A stretch of 13,798 bases of DNA from an uncultured Clostridia bacterium (lineage in GTDB: Bacteria > Bacillota > Clostridia > Christensenellales > UBA1242). The translations under genes were made by a program, and so were the position numbers. The stretch is taken from positions 1-13,798 of the forward strand of contig CAOJNR010000009.1 in assembly GCA_948439925.1 (NCBI GenBank). The letters are read 5' to 3'. Under the pieces are notes generated by a model. It had not been told where the DNA came from and did no database searches. It saw only the letters and a program-made list of their open reading frames with translations. Positions 13,702-13,798 of the stretch are shown here, in pieces. The stretch's first letter is position 1. Each line of letters begins with the position of its first letter.

Positions 13702-13730
13702 AAAAAACAGGACTTGTCCTGTTTTTTTTT
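13702..13730. terminator. Hairpin terminator upstream of uvrB
   Basis: Stem ACAGGAC/GTCCTGT with TT loop, six As on the left and nine Ts on the right. It is the exact reverse complement (26 bp) of the hairpin at 11650-11675. On the minus strand it would end the gene whose stop may be at 13735. Confidence 0.75.
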
Positions 13731-13734
13731 ATTC

Positions 13735-13798
13735 TTAAATAAATTTCACCCTCTGAATATTGCTTTTAGGATAACACCAAAAAAAAAACTGACCGTTG
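13735..13798 (-). CDS. Possible C-terminal tail of a gene continuing beyond the window
   Basis: A minus-strand frame is open from the window edge to a TAA at 13737-13735 (about 20 residues, ending YPKSNIQRVKFI), and a terminator hairpin follows at once. That layout fits the end of a gene. The stretch is too short to identify, and it contains a run of ten As (13779-13788 on the plus strand), where a length error or slippage would shift the frame. It may equally be non-coding. Confidence 0.25.
   Translation of the reverse strand, partial: NGQFFFWCYPKSNIQRVKFI

Overview
The window looks like chromosomal DNA of an AT-rich, low-GC Gram-positive anaerobe, most likely an uncultured Bacillota of the gut type. 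The evidence is an oxygen-sensitive NrdG, a WalJ/YycJ hydrolase, Firmicutes-type MetG, UvrA and UvrB, U-rich intrinsic terminators and many TTGACA/TATAAT promoters. TGA is used as a stop (walJ), so this is the standard bacterial code and not a TGA-Trp mollicute.

Layout, left to right. (1) The 3' part of nrdG (+), whose last codons and stop lie inside the first copy of an 85-87 bp tandem repeat with a 13-bp palindromic core (509-703). (2) A small XRE repressor (+), then metG (+) and walJ (+), each with its own promoter and terminator. (3) A 912-residue unknown protein (+, 4004-6742) with the best promoter and ribosome-binding site in the window, disordered Gln/Glu-rich segments and two near-perfect in-frame internal duplications. 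(4) uvrA (-), converging on it across a shared bidirectional terminator. (5) An accessory segment (about 9.7-11.67 kb): a membrane-anchored Ig-like protein (-), an 83-residue orphan (-), two small XRE genes (+) and the wreck of another XRE helix-turn-helix. (6) uvrB (-), flanked by two identical hairpins in opposite orientation, then possibly the tail of another minus-strand gene.

UvrA and UvrB are the damage-recognition and damage-verification proteins of nucleotide excision repair. Their genes are usually adjacent in Firmicutes; here they are split by the accessory segment and each has its own promoter. I see no LexA/DinR box upstream of either. MetG charges tRNA-Met, NrdG activates the anaerobic ribonucleotide reductase, and WalJ is a metallo-beta-lactamase-fold protein usually linked to cell-wall/WalRK functions.

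The most interesting signal is regulatory. walJ, uvrA, uvrB and one xre gene have an extended -10 box (TGnTATAAT or TGnTAAAAT) ending only 6-7 nt before an ATG, and no usable Shine-Dalgarno. The predicted transcription start therefore falls on or next to the start codon, as in leaderless mRNAs. Other genes in the same window (metG, the 912-residue protein, the Ig-like protein, the 83-residue orphan) have ordinary leaders with clear Shine-Dalgarno sequences. Other points worth a look are a methionyl-tRNA synthetase with TLGN in place of HIGH, the palindromic repeat array, and the duplicating unknown protein. I found no CRISPR array, tRNA, rRNA, complete transposase or clear defence system.
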